From Bacillota bacterium (GTDB taxonomy: Bacteria; Bacillota; Clostridia; Christensenellales; Borkfalkiaceae): 18,254 nucleotides of DNA. Where the stretch lies: positions 1-18,254 of the forward strand of contig QAKM01000092.1 in assembly GCA_003343805.1 (NCBI GenBank), in the 5' to 3' direction. Shown in pieces: positions 6,330 through 13,551 of this stretch; position 1 is the first letter of the stretch; the number at the start of each line of letters is the position of its first letter. The position numbers and the translations under genes were made by a program. The notes under the pieces are model-generated. The model saw only the letters and a program-made list of their open reading frames with translations. It had not been told where the DNA came from and made no database searches.

Positions 6330-6390
6330 TTGTCCACAATTCAACAGCCACTATTACTACTATTATTATTCTATCTTCTTTTATTTAAGA
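6330..6390 (+). promoter_or_regulatory. DnaA box, DnaA-trios and DNA unwinding element
   Basis: TTGTCCACA (6330-6338) is followed after 12 bases by six successive triplets CTA TTA CTA CTA TTA TTA (6351-6368). On the complementary strand these read 3'-GAT/AAT-5', the DnaA-trio motif that guides DnaA onto single-stranded DNA in Bacillus. The sequence then stays AT-rich to about 6390. The order box, spacer, trios, AT-rich stretch matches the basal unwinding system, and it predicts strand opening just upstream of dnaN. Confidence 0.85.
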
Positions 6391-6443
6391 ATCCAATCAT
6401 CCGGGCAGGCGGCAAAAAAGCGGGAAAGAGGGGAGGAATCAAC

Positions 6444-7541
6444 ATGAAGTTTATCTGCAGCGGCCTCGTTCTTTCCGAGGCAGTCAACAAGACGAGCAAG
6501 GCGTGCGCCGTGCGCACGACGACGCCCATCCTCGAGTGCATCAAGATCGAGGCGGGCAACGAGACGGTCACCCTCCTTGCGACGGACGGCGAGCTCTCCA
6601 TCCGCAAGGAATTTGCGGCGGAGGTGTTTGAAGAGGGCGAAGTGTGCGTGCCCGGCAAACTGTTTTCCGATTTCATCGGAAAACTCACCGATATGGAGCT
6701 CACCTTAAAGACGAGCGAGCGCGGCCTCGAGATCTGCTACAGCGATTCGGGCAGTGCCATCCAGACGCTCCCGGCCGAGGAATTTCCCGAGATCGACCTT
6801 ACGATCGGCGAGAACAGCTTTGTCATGAAGAGCGGCGCGCTCAAAAAGATCATTTCCGAGACGACGTTCTGCTGCGCGCAGGACGATTCCCGCCCCATCC
6901 TGAAGGGCTGCCTCTTCGACTTTAAAGACAAGCTCGAAGTCACCGCCCTCGACGGCTACCGCCTGGCACTTTCGACGGCGGAGATCGTCTCCAAGTCGGG
7001 CGAAAAGCAGCTCATCTGCCCCGCCCGCACGCTGACGGAGATCGCAAGGATGCTCGAAGGGGAGGATGAGGAAGTCACCCTCTATTCGCAGGGCGGCATG
7101 ATGATGGTCTCCTCCGGGGACATGACTATCGTCTCCCGCCTCTACACGGGCGACTTCATCAAAAAGGAGAGCGTCATCCCCACCTCCTTCACGACCGAGC
7201 TCACCGTCGGAAAGGCAGAGCTTTTGGCGAGCGTCGAACGCGCCGCCATCCTCATCCGCGGCGACAAGAACAACCTCGTCACGCTCGAGATCGGCGGGAG
7301 CGCCGTGCGCGTCTTTTCCAATTCCGAAAACGGCAACGTCGCCGAGACGCTGCTTGCCGAGACGCAGGGGAAGGACCTCACCGTCTCCATGAATGCAAAA
7401 TTTCTGGCGGATGCCCTGCGCGCCCTCGACGAGGATCGCGTGACGGCCTCCTTCAACGGCCCCGTTTCCCCCTTCATCGTGCAGAACGCAGGGGACAAGG
7501 AGAGCCTGTATTTGATCCTGCCCGTGAGAAATGCGCAATAA
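6444..7541 (+). CDS. dnaN: DNA polymerase III beta sliding clamp
   Basis: DnaN forms the ring-shaped dimer that tethers DNA polymerase to its template. The 365 residues are the normal length and cover the three clamp domains. They begin MKFICSGLVLSEAVNKTSKA, include TTPILECIKIEA, a central DSRPILKGCLF and DGYRLAL, and end SLYLILPVR, as expected for the family's C-terminal partner-binding strand. ATG at 6444 has GGAGG 8 bases upstream; the longer open frame crosses oriC and is not coding. It lies directly beside the origin with its own promoter at 6274-6302. In most Firmicutes dnaA sits immediately upstream; here it does not. Confidence 0.96.
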   Translation: MKFICSGLVLSEAVNKTSKACAVRTTTPILECIKIEAGNETVTLLATDGELSIRKEFAAEVFEEGEVCVPGKLFSDFIGKLTDMELTLKTSERGLEICYSDSGSAIQTLPAEEFPEIDLTIGENSFVMKSGALKKIISETTFCCAQDDSRPILKGCLFDFKDKLEVTALDGYRLALSTAEIVSKSGEKQLICPARTLTEIARMLEGEDEEVTLYSQGGMMMVSSGDMTIVSRLYTGDFIKKESVIPTSFTTELTVGKAELLASVERAAILIRGDKNNLVTLEIGGSAVRVFSNSENGNVAETLLAETQGKDLTVSMNAKFLADALRALDEDRVTASFNGPVSPFIVQNAGDKESLYLILPVRNAQ

Positions 7542-7556
7542 AGGCGGCATAATCGC

Positions 7557-7585
7557 TTGACGAACGCGGGGAAAAATCATATAAT
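7557..7585 (+). promoter_or_regulatory. rpmH promoter
   Basis: TTGACG (7557-7562), a 17-base spacer and TATAAT (7580-7585), in the 81-base gap between dnaN and rpmH. It probably drives rpmH-rnpA-yidD-yidC-jag. Confidence 0.8.
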
Positions 7586-7622
7586 CAAACGGAAACCTCA
7601 AAAATAATAGGAGACAAAACCC

Positions 7623-7757
7623 ATGAAAAGGACTTATCAGCCTAAGAAGAGACAGAAGAGCAAGGTGCACGGCTTCCGCAAGAGAATGTCGACGACCGGC
7701 GGCAGAAAGGTACTCAAGAGAAGAAGAAACAAGGGCAGAAAGCACATTTCCGCTTGA
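7623..7757 (+). CDS. rpmH: 50S ribosomal protein L34
   Basis: A 44-residue, very basic protein of the large ribosomal subunit. It begins [20 protein letters not shown] and continues through [20 protein letters not shown] to the end, matching L34 over its whole length. AGGAG lies about 10 bases before the ATG, and a strong promoter sits just upstream. It uses AGA/AGG arginine codons more than most neighbours. rnpA begins 13 bases after its stop, the near-universal rpmH-rnpA pairing. Confidence 0.97.
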   Translation: MKRTYQPKKRQKSKVHGFRKRMSTTGGRKVLKRRRNKGRKHISA

Positions 7758-7770
7758 CATCCGGGCGGAT

Positions 7771-8151
7771 ATGCAGTATCTGCGCCTCAAAAAGAAGAAG
7801 GACTTTTTAAAGGTCCTCAAAGCGGGAAAGCGCGTGCATTGCCGCTCTTTGACCGTCGTCTATTTTCCCTCGAACACCGTTAAAATGGCGGTGTGCGTGG
7901 GCAAGAAGTACGGCAAGAGCGTAAAACGGAACCGGATCAAGCGACTGCTTCGCGAAGCGTTCCGCACCATCCGGGGCAGCGTTTCTCCCGCTTGTTCTTT
8001 TTTGCTCATTCCCAAAGAGGCGGAGGAATACTCCTATGCGGCATTTCAAAGAGATCTTGCCCACATCCTGAAAAAGGAGAAGCTGCTTGAAGATCGCTCT
8101 GATGCCCCTTGCGGCGGCCAATCGCAGATACCTGAAAAAAACGGTATTTAG
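7771..8151 (+). CDS. rnpA: Ribonuclease P protein component
   Basis: RnpA is the protein subunit of RNase P, which with its RNA subunit removes 5' leaders from pre-tRNAs. The 126-residue protein has the RNR signature GKSVKRNRIKRLLREAFR (about 48-65) and the N-terminal RLKKKKDF substrate-cleft segment. The ribosome binding site is weak (GGCGGA), which fits translation coupled to rpmH. The last 65 bases overlap yidD, so the C-terminal tail is encoded together with the start of the next gene. Confidence 0.95.
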   Translation: MQYLRLKKKKDFLKVLKAGKRVHCRSLTVVYFPSNTVKMAVCVGKKYGKSVKRNRIKRLLREAFRTIRGSVSPACSFLLIPKEAEEYSYAAFQRDLAHILKKEKLLEDRSDAPCGGQSQIPEKNGI

Positions 8152-8389
8152 ACCCTACCTCAAAGGCCTCTGCATCTTCCTCATCTGCCTGTACCAGAAA
8201 TATCTCTCCCGCCATACCTGCCTCTATACGCCCACCTGCTCGGAGTACACCAAGCAGGCGATCAACAACGTGGGCGTTTTCTTCGGCATCCTCTGCGGCG
8301 TATGGCGCATCCTCCGGTGCAATCCCTTCTCCAAGGGCGGCATCGATCCCGCGCCGGAGCAATACTTCAAGGTCCGCTGGCTGCGGTAG
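8087..8389 (+). CDS. yidD: Membrane protein insertion efficiency factor YidD
   Basis: YidD is a small membrane-associated protein that assists YidC-dependent insertion. The 100-residue product carries the family core YQKYLSRHTCLYTPTCSEYT with its conserved cysteines, then RCNPFSKGGIDPAP. TTG at 8087 is chosen as the start because AAGGAG lies 7 bases upstream; the ATG at 8102 would lack a suitable site and would shorten the protein by five residues. The start lies 65 bases inside rnpA, suggesting coupled translation. yidC follows 39 bases after the stop. Confidence 0.93.
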   Translation: MKIALMPLAAANRRYLKKTVFRPYLKGLCIFLICLYQKYLSRHTCLYTPTCSEYTKQAINNVGVFFGILCGVWRILRCNPFSKGGIDPAPEQYFKVRWLR

Positions 8390-8428
8390 ACTTGTCTTTC
8401 CCGCGGCGGACATCCGGGAGAAACAACC

Positions 8429-9841
8429 ATGGATCTTTTATCCGTCGCCATTCCTCTTCTGGAGGAAGGGTTTTATATCAACCTCAACTGGCTCGGCCAG
8501 CTCGTGAGGCTCATCATCGAGGGCGTGGGAAGCGTCGGCCTCGGTGTCGTCGTCTTTACGCTCATCTTAAAGCTCATCACGACGCCCTTCGATATCTATC
8601 AGCGCGTCAAGATGCGCAAACAGGCGCTCATCATGCGCAACATGAAGGACGATCTCGATAAGCTCCAGAAGCAGTACGCCAACGACAAGCAGACGTACAG
8701 CATGAAGATGATGGAGCTGCAGAAAAAGAACGGCTACAGTATGTTCGGGGCGTGCCTGCCCATGATCATCTCCTTCGTCATCCTCATCGTGGCGATCTCA
8801 GCCTTCCAGTCCTTCTCGCAGTACGCCAACCTCAATATGTACGAGCAGATGGCAGGCGTCTACAACGAAGCCGTGCTCGAATACGCGCCCGACGGCGTCG
8901 ATTACCGCCTCTCCTCGGAGGACGAGAACGTTCCCGTCATCACCTGGGAGTGGGAGTACAACGAGGCGCACGAGGAGGAGGGCGTCCTCTATACGGTCGT
9001 GCGCGGGAACGACGGCATCGACCGGATGCGCGTCTCTTCCCCTGCGGCGGACGACTACCTCTTCTATGAATACAATCTCGGCGTCGATACCATCGAGCGG
9101 AGTTACTTCATCGATACGGACAAACTCTATACCGATCAGCCCGATGCGGCGATCAGGGCAGAGCTCGACAAGCTCCTTGCGGAGGAGGGCGCCACGCTCG
9201 ATACGGTCAGCCTTGCCTATGTGCAGGATTTCGGCGCAAAGGCGGCCGCCGCGTGGTTCCGCACGGAGAACGATCCCTCCTTCCTTTGGATCAAAAACGT
9301 GTGGTATCCCGACGTCTCCTACGCCCACCCCATCCAGGCCTACAGCGAGTTCAGTAAATCTTTCACGCAGGGCATCGTGCGGGCGAACGGCGAGGAAGTG
9401 GGCATCGGCGATATCTTCAGCGAGGGCGATTACAACGCCATGACGCTGCACCTTGGCGAGGAAAAGGAACAGGCCAACGGCTATTTCATCCTCATCGTCC
9501 TCACCATCGGCCTCATGGTGCTGCAGCAGTTCATCATGATGAAGAGCCAGAAGGAGGCCAACCAGTACCAGACGGTGGACGGCCAGGGCGCCAGGACGCA
9601 GAAGATCATGATGGTCATGCTGCCCCTCATCTATGCGGTCACGGGCCTCATGTGGACGGCGGCATTCTCCATCTACATCGCCGTGAGCAGTATCATCGGT
9701 ATCCTTGTGACGCTCATCGCCAACTTCTTCATCGACAGCTCCTTCCGCAAGAAGGAAGAGAAGGAACTCATCGCCAAGTATCAGCGCAAGATCCCTGCGC
9801 GCACTGATGAGAAAACAGAAAAGAAAAAGAACAAAAAATAA
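8429..9841 (+). CDS. yidC: Membrane insertase YidC/Oxa1 with large insertion
   Basis: YidC inserts and folds membrane proteins. At 470 residues this is far longer than the usual 250-290 of Gram-positive homologues. Membrane segments are at about 33-53, 105-128, 351-372 and 392-436 (probably two). A charged cytosolic hairpin (54-104) has the normal form. The extra length is an acidic loop between segments two and three (about 132-270), before the conserved FLWIKNVWYPD (285-295). By topology it should lie outside the cell. The cavity residue that is Arg in most YidC proteins appears to be Lys48 (LILKLITTPF). No clear signal peptide or lipobox is visible; the N terminus is short. RBS GGGAG at about 9-10 bases. 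Confidence 0.92.
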   Translation: MDLLSVAIPLLEEGFYINLNWLGQLVRLIIEGVGSVGLGVVVFTLILKLITTPFDIYQRVKMRKQALIMRNMKDDLDKLQKQYANDKQTYSMKMMELQKKNGYSMFGACLPMIISFVILIVAISAFQSFSQYANLNMYEQMAGVYNEAVLEYAPDGVDYRLSSEDENVPVITWEWEYNEAHEEEGVLYTVVRGNDGIDRMRVSSPAADDYLFYEYNLGVDTIERSYFIDTDKLYTDQPDAAIRAELDKLLAEEGATLDTVSLAYVQDFGAKAAAAWFRTENDPSFLWIKNVWYPDVSYAHPIQAYSEFSKSFTQGIVRANGEEVGIGDIFSEGDYNAMTLHLGEEKEQANGYFILIVLTIGLMVLQQFIMMKSQKEANQYQTVDGQGARTQKIMMVMLPLIYAVTGLMWTAAFSIYIAVSSIIGILVTLIANFFIDSSFRKKEEKELIAKYQRKIPARTDEKTEKKKNKK

Positions 9842-9861
9842 TCTCTTAAGAGAGGAACGAT

Positions 9862-10845
9862 ATGGATAAGGAAGAGAAGATCTTTGAGGGGAAAACGGCG
9901 GAGGAAGCCGTAGAGGCAGGCCTTGCGGCAATGGGCCTTGCGAGAGAGGACGTGGAAGTAGAGGTCCTCAATCCCGGAAAGAAGAAGCTGTTCGGCTTTG
10001 TTCCGGCACAGGTGAAGCTGACGCCCGTCAGGAAGCTGACGGACGGCGAACGCGCCGTGGAGTTTCTGGACGGCCTCTTTGAGCATCTGGAGGCGGATAT
10101 CACCGTCACCCTTGCCGAAGAGAGCGAAAAGATCGTCATCAATTTGGACGGGGCGACCAAGGGCATCATCGGGAGACGCGGCGAAGTCATCGATGCCGTG
10201 CAGGTACTTGCAGGCGCCGTTGCCAACACCGGCCGCAAGAACTATATGCGCGTCGTCGTGGACTGCGGCAACTATCGCGAGGAGCGCGAGGAGACACTGA
10301 AGCGCCTTGCCGAAAAGCTCGCCGCCAAGGCCGTCCGTCTCGGCAAGCGCGTGCGCCTCGAACCCATGAACCCTTACGAACGCCGGATCATCCACGCGGC
10401 GCTTGTCGATTCGACGGAAGTGACGACCAAGAGCGAGGGCAAGGAGCCGGTGCGCTATGTCGTCATCATTCCCAACAACTTAAAGATGTTCGACCGCAAG
10501 CCCCGCAATGACCGCAGCGGCCGCGGCGGCAGGGGCGGTTACAAGAACGACCGCAGCGATCGTGGCGGCAGAGGCGGCAAGGGCGGCTACAAGAACGACC
10601 GCAGGGGTTACGGCGAGAAGCGCGAGTATCCCAAGCGCGAGCTCCCCGAAGAGGGAACGCCCGAATCCTCCGGCACCAGCTTCAAGCGTGAGGGGAGCAG
10701 CATCCCCGGCTACCGCAAGGGCGGCTTCAACGGCTTCTTCGGCACTTATTTAGGCAACGTCCGTGACGAGGACACCGCCGCACCTTCTGCACCCGAAACG
10801 CCCGATGCAAGCGGCACCGCTCCCGCCACCCCCGACGAGGAGTGA
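9862..10845 (+). CDS. jag: RNA-binding protein Jag (KhpB/EloR) with RGG tail
   Basis: Jag/KhpB is an RNA-binding protein, usually a partner of KhpA, tied to cell elongation and division control in Gram-positive bacteria. The 327-residue protein has an N-terminal Jag_N domain (about 3-52), a KH domain with GIIGRRGE (101-108) and an R3H domain with NPYERRIIHAAL (170-181, R174 and H178). After residue 210 it adds about 115 residues not found in typical Jag: a Gly/Arg/Lys/Asp-rich stretch with repeated RGGRGG and GGYKNDR units, then a Pro/Ala/Glu-rich end. RBS AGAGAGG precedes ATG 9862. It follows yidC by 20 bases, the usual arrangement. Confidence 0.92.
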   Translation: MDKEEKIFEGKTAEEAVEAGLAAMGLAREDVEVEVLNPGKKKLFGFVPAQVKLTPVRKLTDGERAVEFLDGLFEHLEADITVTLAEESEKIVINLDGATKGIIGRRGEVIDAVQVLAGAVANTGRKNYMRVVVDCGNYREEREETLKRLAEKLAAKAVRLGKRVRLEPMNPYERRIIHAALVDSTEVTTKSEGKEPVRYVVIIPNNLKMFDRKPRNDRSGRGGRGGYKNDRSDRGGRGGKGGYKNDRRGYGEKREYPKRELPEEGTPESSGTSFKREGSSIPGYRKGGFNGFFGTYLGNVRDEDTAAPSAPETPDASGTAPATPDEE

Positions 10846-10899
10846 AAAGAGAAAACCCTCTTTTTAGGGAGAAGGTTTTGAAAATGTAAAGCAAACAAA

Positions 10900-10937
10900 A
10901 AGGAGCTTTGAGGTCTTTCTCAAAGTTCCTTCTTTTC
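10900..10937 (+). terminator. Intrinsic terminator after jag
   Basis: A 13-bp stem AAGGAGCTTTGAG / CTCAAAGTTCCTT with one G-T pair and a 6-base loop, followed by CTTTTCT. A second weaker hairpin (AAAACC/GGTTTT, 10852-10879) comes just before it. They close the rpmH-to-jag operon. Confidence 0.75.
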
Positions 10938-10980
10938 TATCGCGATCCAAGAAAAAACCTGGAACGAGAGGAGGACAAGC

Positions 10981-11607
10981 ATGGAATTTTACGAGGTCAT
11001 AAACAAGAGAAGGACGACGAGGCAGTTCCTGCAGAGGGAAGTCAGCTTTGAAGCCGTGAAAAGGATCCTGGAAGCGGGCAACAGAGCGCCCACCTGGGAT
11101 CACAACCGGAATTGGCAGTACATCGTTCTTCGGACGGAGGAAGAAAAAGAATGCGCCTTTGCCGAAGCAAAACAGATCGCAGAAAAATTTGACGCAGAAA
11201 AATATCTCAATATACCGAGACCTTATCCCATCACGCTCGGGCAGAAGATGTACGGCTATGCCATGCCCAGACAGTTCCATATGCTCCAAGAAGCGCCGTA
11301 CGTGATCATTCCTCTGTTCAAAGCCAAGAAGTTAGAAGGCGAAAGCATTTCCGCGCTCAACCCCTTTGCCACCATCTGGTGCGTGATCGAGAATGTCTTT
11401 TTGGCGGCAGCAGCCGAGGGACTTTCCTGTTCCATGAGGATCCCGCTCGACAAGGAACACGATGCAGTCAAAGCAAGATTAAAGGTGCCGCCCACCTATC
11501 GGATCCCCGTATTCATCGGCATCGGCTATGCCGATCCGGACGAGCCGCAGTTCGAACAAACTCGACCCGATCTCGACAAACAGATCCGTTTCGGAAGATG
11601 GAAGTGA
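10981..11607 (+). CDS. Nitroreductase-family flavoprotein
   Basis: A 208-residue nitroreductase-family protein, expected to bind FMN and reduce nitro, quinone or similar substrates with NAD(P)H. The N-terminal YEVINKRRTTRQF (about 4-16) is the FMN-phosphate motif. NRAPTWDHNRNWQYIVLR (about 34-51) and the later ENVFLAAAAEGLSCSMRIP fit the family core. The substrate cannot be predicted. ATG at 10981 has GAGGAGG about 6-8 bases upstream. Codon use differs from neighbours: more AGA/AGG and A/T-ending codons, suggesting a later arrival. The gene lies between two terminators, so it is a single-gene unit, though I found no clear promoter. Confidence 0.88.
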   Translation: MEFYEVINKRRTTRQFLQREVSFEAVKRILEAGNRAPTWDHNRNWQYIVLRTEEEKECAFAEAKQIAEKFDAEKYLNIPRPYPITLGQKMYGYAMPRQFHMLQEAPYVIIPLFKAKKLEGESISALNPFATIWCVIENVFLAAAAEGLSCSMRIPLDKEHDAVKARLKVPPTYRIPVFIGIGYADPDEPQFEQTRPDLDKQIRFGRWK

Positions 11608-11723
11608 CCGTCAGAAAGTCGGGAGCCTGCGTCATCCCGATAAAGCCGGGCCCGACTGTATGCGGCCGTCTGCTTGCTTCGTCGCCTGCATCCAAACATC
11701 TTGACGGCTGTTTTCCGGAAACA

Positions 11724-11752
11724 AAAAAGAGCGGAACGCATCCGCTCTTTTT
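11724..11752. terminator. Bidirectional intrinsic terminator
   Basis: AAAAAGAGCGGA-ACGCA-TCCGCTCTTTTT: a 12-bp stem with A and T ends, lying between the converging nitroreductase (plus) and 76-residue protein (minus) genes. Confidence 0.9.
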
Positions 11753-11764
11753 CCATGGTGTTTG

Positions 11765-11995
11765 TCAGTTGTTCTCGATCCAGGTAAGGGCCTTGGACTT
11801 GCAGTAAGACGTGATGGACTCCGTCTTGTAGGGGGATTCCTCGCCGCCGCTGGTGTAGAGGAAGTAGTCTCCCTCGGGAGTCTGATACATCGTCGTCTCA
11901 TAGCCGGCGGGATCGCCGAATTCCCCGAAGCATACCTTCTTTACAACAGTCGCGGTGTCCGTATCGAACGTCTTGGTTTTCGTCTTCTTGATCAT
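11765..11995 (-). CDS. Small unknown protein, 76 aa
   Basis: This 76-residue protein begins MIKKTKTKTFDTDTATVV and contains YETTMYQTPEGDYFLYTSGGEESPY. From memory, this order (a DTDTA segment, then ET-LY-----G-YFLY--GG---Y, then a C-terminal helix with a Trp) resembles small proteins of unknown function seen widely in gut Firmicutes, often in accessory regions; I could not check this. ATG at 11995 has AAGGAG at 9 bases. A clear promoter lies at 12033-12061, and a strong terminator closes the gene. It is a complete monocistronic unit pointing against replication. Function unknown. Confidence 0.82.
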   Translation of the reverse strand: MIKKTKTKTFDTDTATVVKKVCFGEFGDPAGYETTMYQTPEGDYFLYTSGGEESPYKTESITSYCKSKALTWIENN

Positions 11996-12032
11996 GACAC
12001 TTGCTCCTTCTTTTTTTATTTTTGTTGATCTT

Positions 12033-12061
12033 ATTTTACACGAATCCTCCACATTCGTCAA
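12033..12061 (-). promoter_or_regulatory. Promoter of the 76-aa protein gene
   Basis: On the minus strand TTGACG (12056-12061), 17-base spacer, TAAAAT (12033-12038). The -35 box is 30 bases from the end of yyaC. Confidence 0.75.
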
Positions 12062-12090
12062 CAAAATGATCGTTTGTTTTGTGTGAAAAG

Positions 12091-12714
12091 TCAAAATGAA
12101 CGTTCCGCAAAGACTTTTGAACGTTTTTTACACGATCGAAGGCTCAAACAGAGAGTTTGGATCGCCGATGCGAGTGCGTCCGAGATGACCTCCGCCATCG
12201 CATAGACGTTCCCGAGGCGGACGAGCTCGAGCGCACGGAAGCCCCTCTCCCGCTCCGCGACGATGCCGAGGACGGACAGATCGCCGATGCTGCCGAGCTG
12301 CTTTTGTGCGCCCGAACCCGGATACAGGGGAGATGCGTTCAGCTTGATGAGCCCGACTTCCTCACTTTTGCCGACTGCGGCATCCACGGCGATCACGGGC
12401 GCCCCGGGATGCGTCCGCTCAAGAAACCGCTGCAGGGGTGCGATCTCTCTGGCGGTCATGGGCGAGCGCAGCGTCCCGTACAGATAGGCAGGCGTCCGCT
12501 TCTCTTCGAGCATGGTCCCGACGACGGGCCCGAGCGAATCGCCCGGCACGCGGTCGCTCCCGATGCAGACGATGACGGGACAAACATTTGTTTTTGATAG
12601 GTGAGAGGCGATTCTCTTTGCAAGGGCAAGGCAGGCAAGTGCATTTGATCGATGAAAACTAAGTTCGTTGGAAAGTTCCATACACCAATGTTTGACGCAA
12701 AGAATGCAATTCAT
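12091..12714 (-). CDS. yyaC: YyaC-family sporulation-associated protein
   Basis: A YyaC/DUF1256 protein, related in fold to the germination protease GPR and found in endospore-forming lineages. The core reads VIVCIGSDRVPGDSLGPVVGTML, then YLYGTLRSPMTA, VIAVDAAVGK and GLIKLNASPLYPGSGAQKQLGSIGD, matching the family throughout. Length is 207 residues from ATG 12714, or 196 from ATG 12681. Neither start has a well-spaced ribosome binding site; the shorter one gives an N terminus more like the family, the longer one adds a Cys-rich stretch. In Bacillus, yyaC also lies near parB and the origin. It is divergent from the CvpA-type gene. The presence of the gene suggests, but does not prove, sporulation. 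Confidence 0.85.
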   Translation of the reverse strand: MNCILCVKHWCMELSNELSFHRSNALACLALAKRIASHLSKTNVCPVIVCIGSDRVPGDSLGPVVGTMLEEKRTPAYLYGTLRSPMTAREIAPLQRFLERTHPGAPVIAVDAAVGKSEEVGLIKLNASPLYPGSGAQKQLGSIGDLSVLGIVAERERGFRALELVRLGNVYAMAEVISDALASAIQTLCLSLRSCKKRSKVFAERSF

Positions 12715-12735
12715 TCCTTTTTTGCCGAGAAATCA

Positions 12736-12764
12736 TCGACAAGGGTATGATTTCGTGGTATAAT
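12736..12764 (+). promoter_or_regulatory. Promoter of the cvpA-like gene
   Basis: TCGACA (12736-12741), a 17-base spacer and TATAAT (12759-12764), about 28 bases before the ATG at 12793. Confidence 0.75.
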
Positions 12765-12792
12765 AGCAATACCAATCTTCGGGAGGTGTGCA

Positions 12793-13551
12793 ATGACCTT
12801 TGACTTACTCGCGTCCTGGACCTGGACGATCGACGTCGTCTTTTTGCTCCTGCTCGTGGCGGGAACGGCGTTCGGTGCGTTCCGCGGCTTTATCTCCGGG
12901 ATCTGCAAGATGGCGGGGACGCTGTTTGCCATCGTCTTTGCCGTCATATTCTGCGTCTCGTTCTCCAATTTCCTGGAAAACGTCTTTCACCTGACGACAG
13001 CACTTGCTAATTCCTTAACAAATAGTTTTCATAAGGAGGCGCTTCTCACTCCCCTGCCCGTCGATATAGCGGGCGCAGACGTGAAGGCGGCTTTGGAGGA
13101 GCTCGGCGTCGGTTGGCTGCCGCGCAGTCTCATCTCGGCGTCCTTCTCCTCGGTCGAGACCATCCCCGCGGGTACCACGGCGGCGATGCTCCTCGGCAGC
13201 ACGCTCGCCAAGTGGATCTCCATCGTCATCTCCTTTGTGCTGCTCATCGTGCTCGTCAAGCTCGCGGCAGTCATCCTGGATAAGAGCCTGAGCGGGCTCG
13301 TCGATAAGGTCGCCCCCTTCCGTGTCATCAATCAGCTCTTGGGAGCTCTCCTCGGTCTTTTAAAGGCAGGCATCCTCGCCTTTGTCCTGCTCGCGATCTG
13401 CAGTTGGATCCCCGTCGAGGGACTGCACAACTTCCTCTCGTCCACGGCGATCGTCGGCCCGATCTTCCGCTCCGATTGGTTCGCCGCGGCAACAAGCTAT
13501 GCGATCTCCGGTCAGTGGTTCGACGACTACATCGCACAATTTCTCTTCTGA
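12793..13551 (+). CDS. CvpA-family membrane protein
   Basis: A 252-residue integral membrane protein of the CvpA (colicin V production) family. Membrane segments lie at about 12-31, 38-58, 137-163 and 181-205, with the early GAFRGFISGI turn between the first two that marks the family. A 75-residue loop separates segments two and three. The molecular role of CvpA proteins is not settled. GGGAGGTG precedes the ATG at 12793 by 5-6 bases. It has its own promoter and terminator, so it is a single-gene unit; it shares its upstream region with the divergent yyaC. Confidence 0.85.
   Translation: MTFDLLASWTWTIDVVFLLLLVAGTAFGAFRGFISGICKMAGTLFAIVFAVIFCVSFSNFLENVFHLTTALANSLTNSFHKEALLTPLPVDIAGADVKAALEELGVGWLPRSLISASFSSVETIPAGTTAAMLLGSTLAKWISIVISFVLLIVLVKLAAVILDKSLSGLVDKVAPFRVINQLLGALLGLLKAGILAFVLLAICSWIPVEGLHNFLSSTAIVGPIFRSDWFAAATSYAISGQWFDDYIAQFLF

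Larger units (their letters stand above)
5940..6443. other. oriC: Chromosomal replication origin oriC
   Basis: This 504-base intergenic region between the divergent rsmG and dnaN genes has the parts of a bacterial origin. Three perfect DnaA boxes (TTATCCACA) lie at 6066-6074 (plus), 6088-6096 (minus) and 6223-6231 (plus). One-mismatch boxes lie at 6189-6197 (TTTTCCACA), 6199-6207 and 6330-6338 (both TTGTCCACA). A DnaA-trio row and an AT-rich unwinding segment follow at 6351-6390. Gene direction switches here from minus to plus. Between the two box clusters, about 6107-6175 is strongly pyrimidine-rich on the plus strand. dnaA itself is not adjacent, unlike in Bacillus. Confidence 0.92.

Noticed and set aside
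5991..6443. Extended N terminus of dnaN through oriC
   Set aside because: All clamp proteins start at the MKF-type residue found at 6444, which has a strong ribosome binding site.
6705..7820. Long minus-strand frame across dnaN and rpmH
   Set aside because: Antisense to two unmistakable genes and crosses their promoter region.
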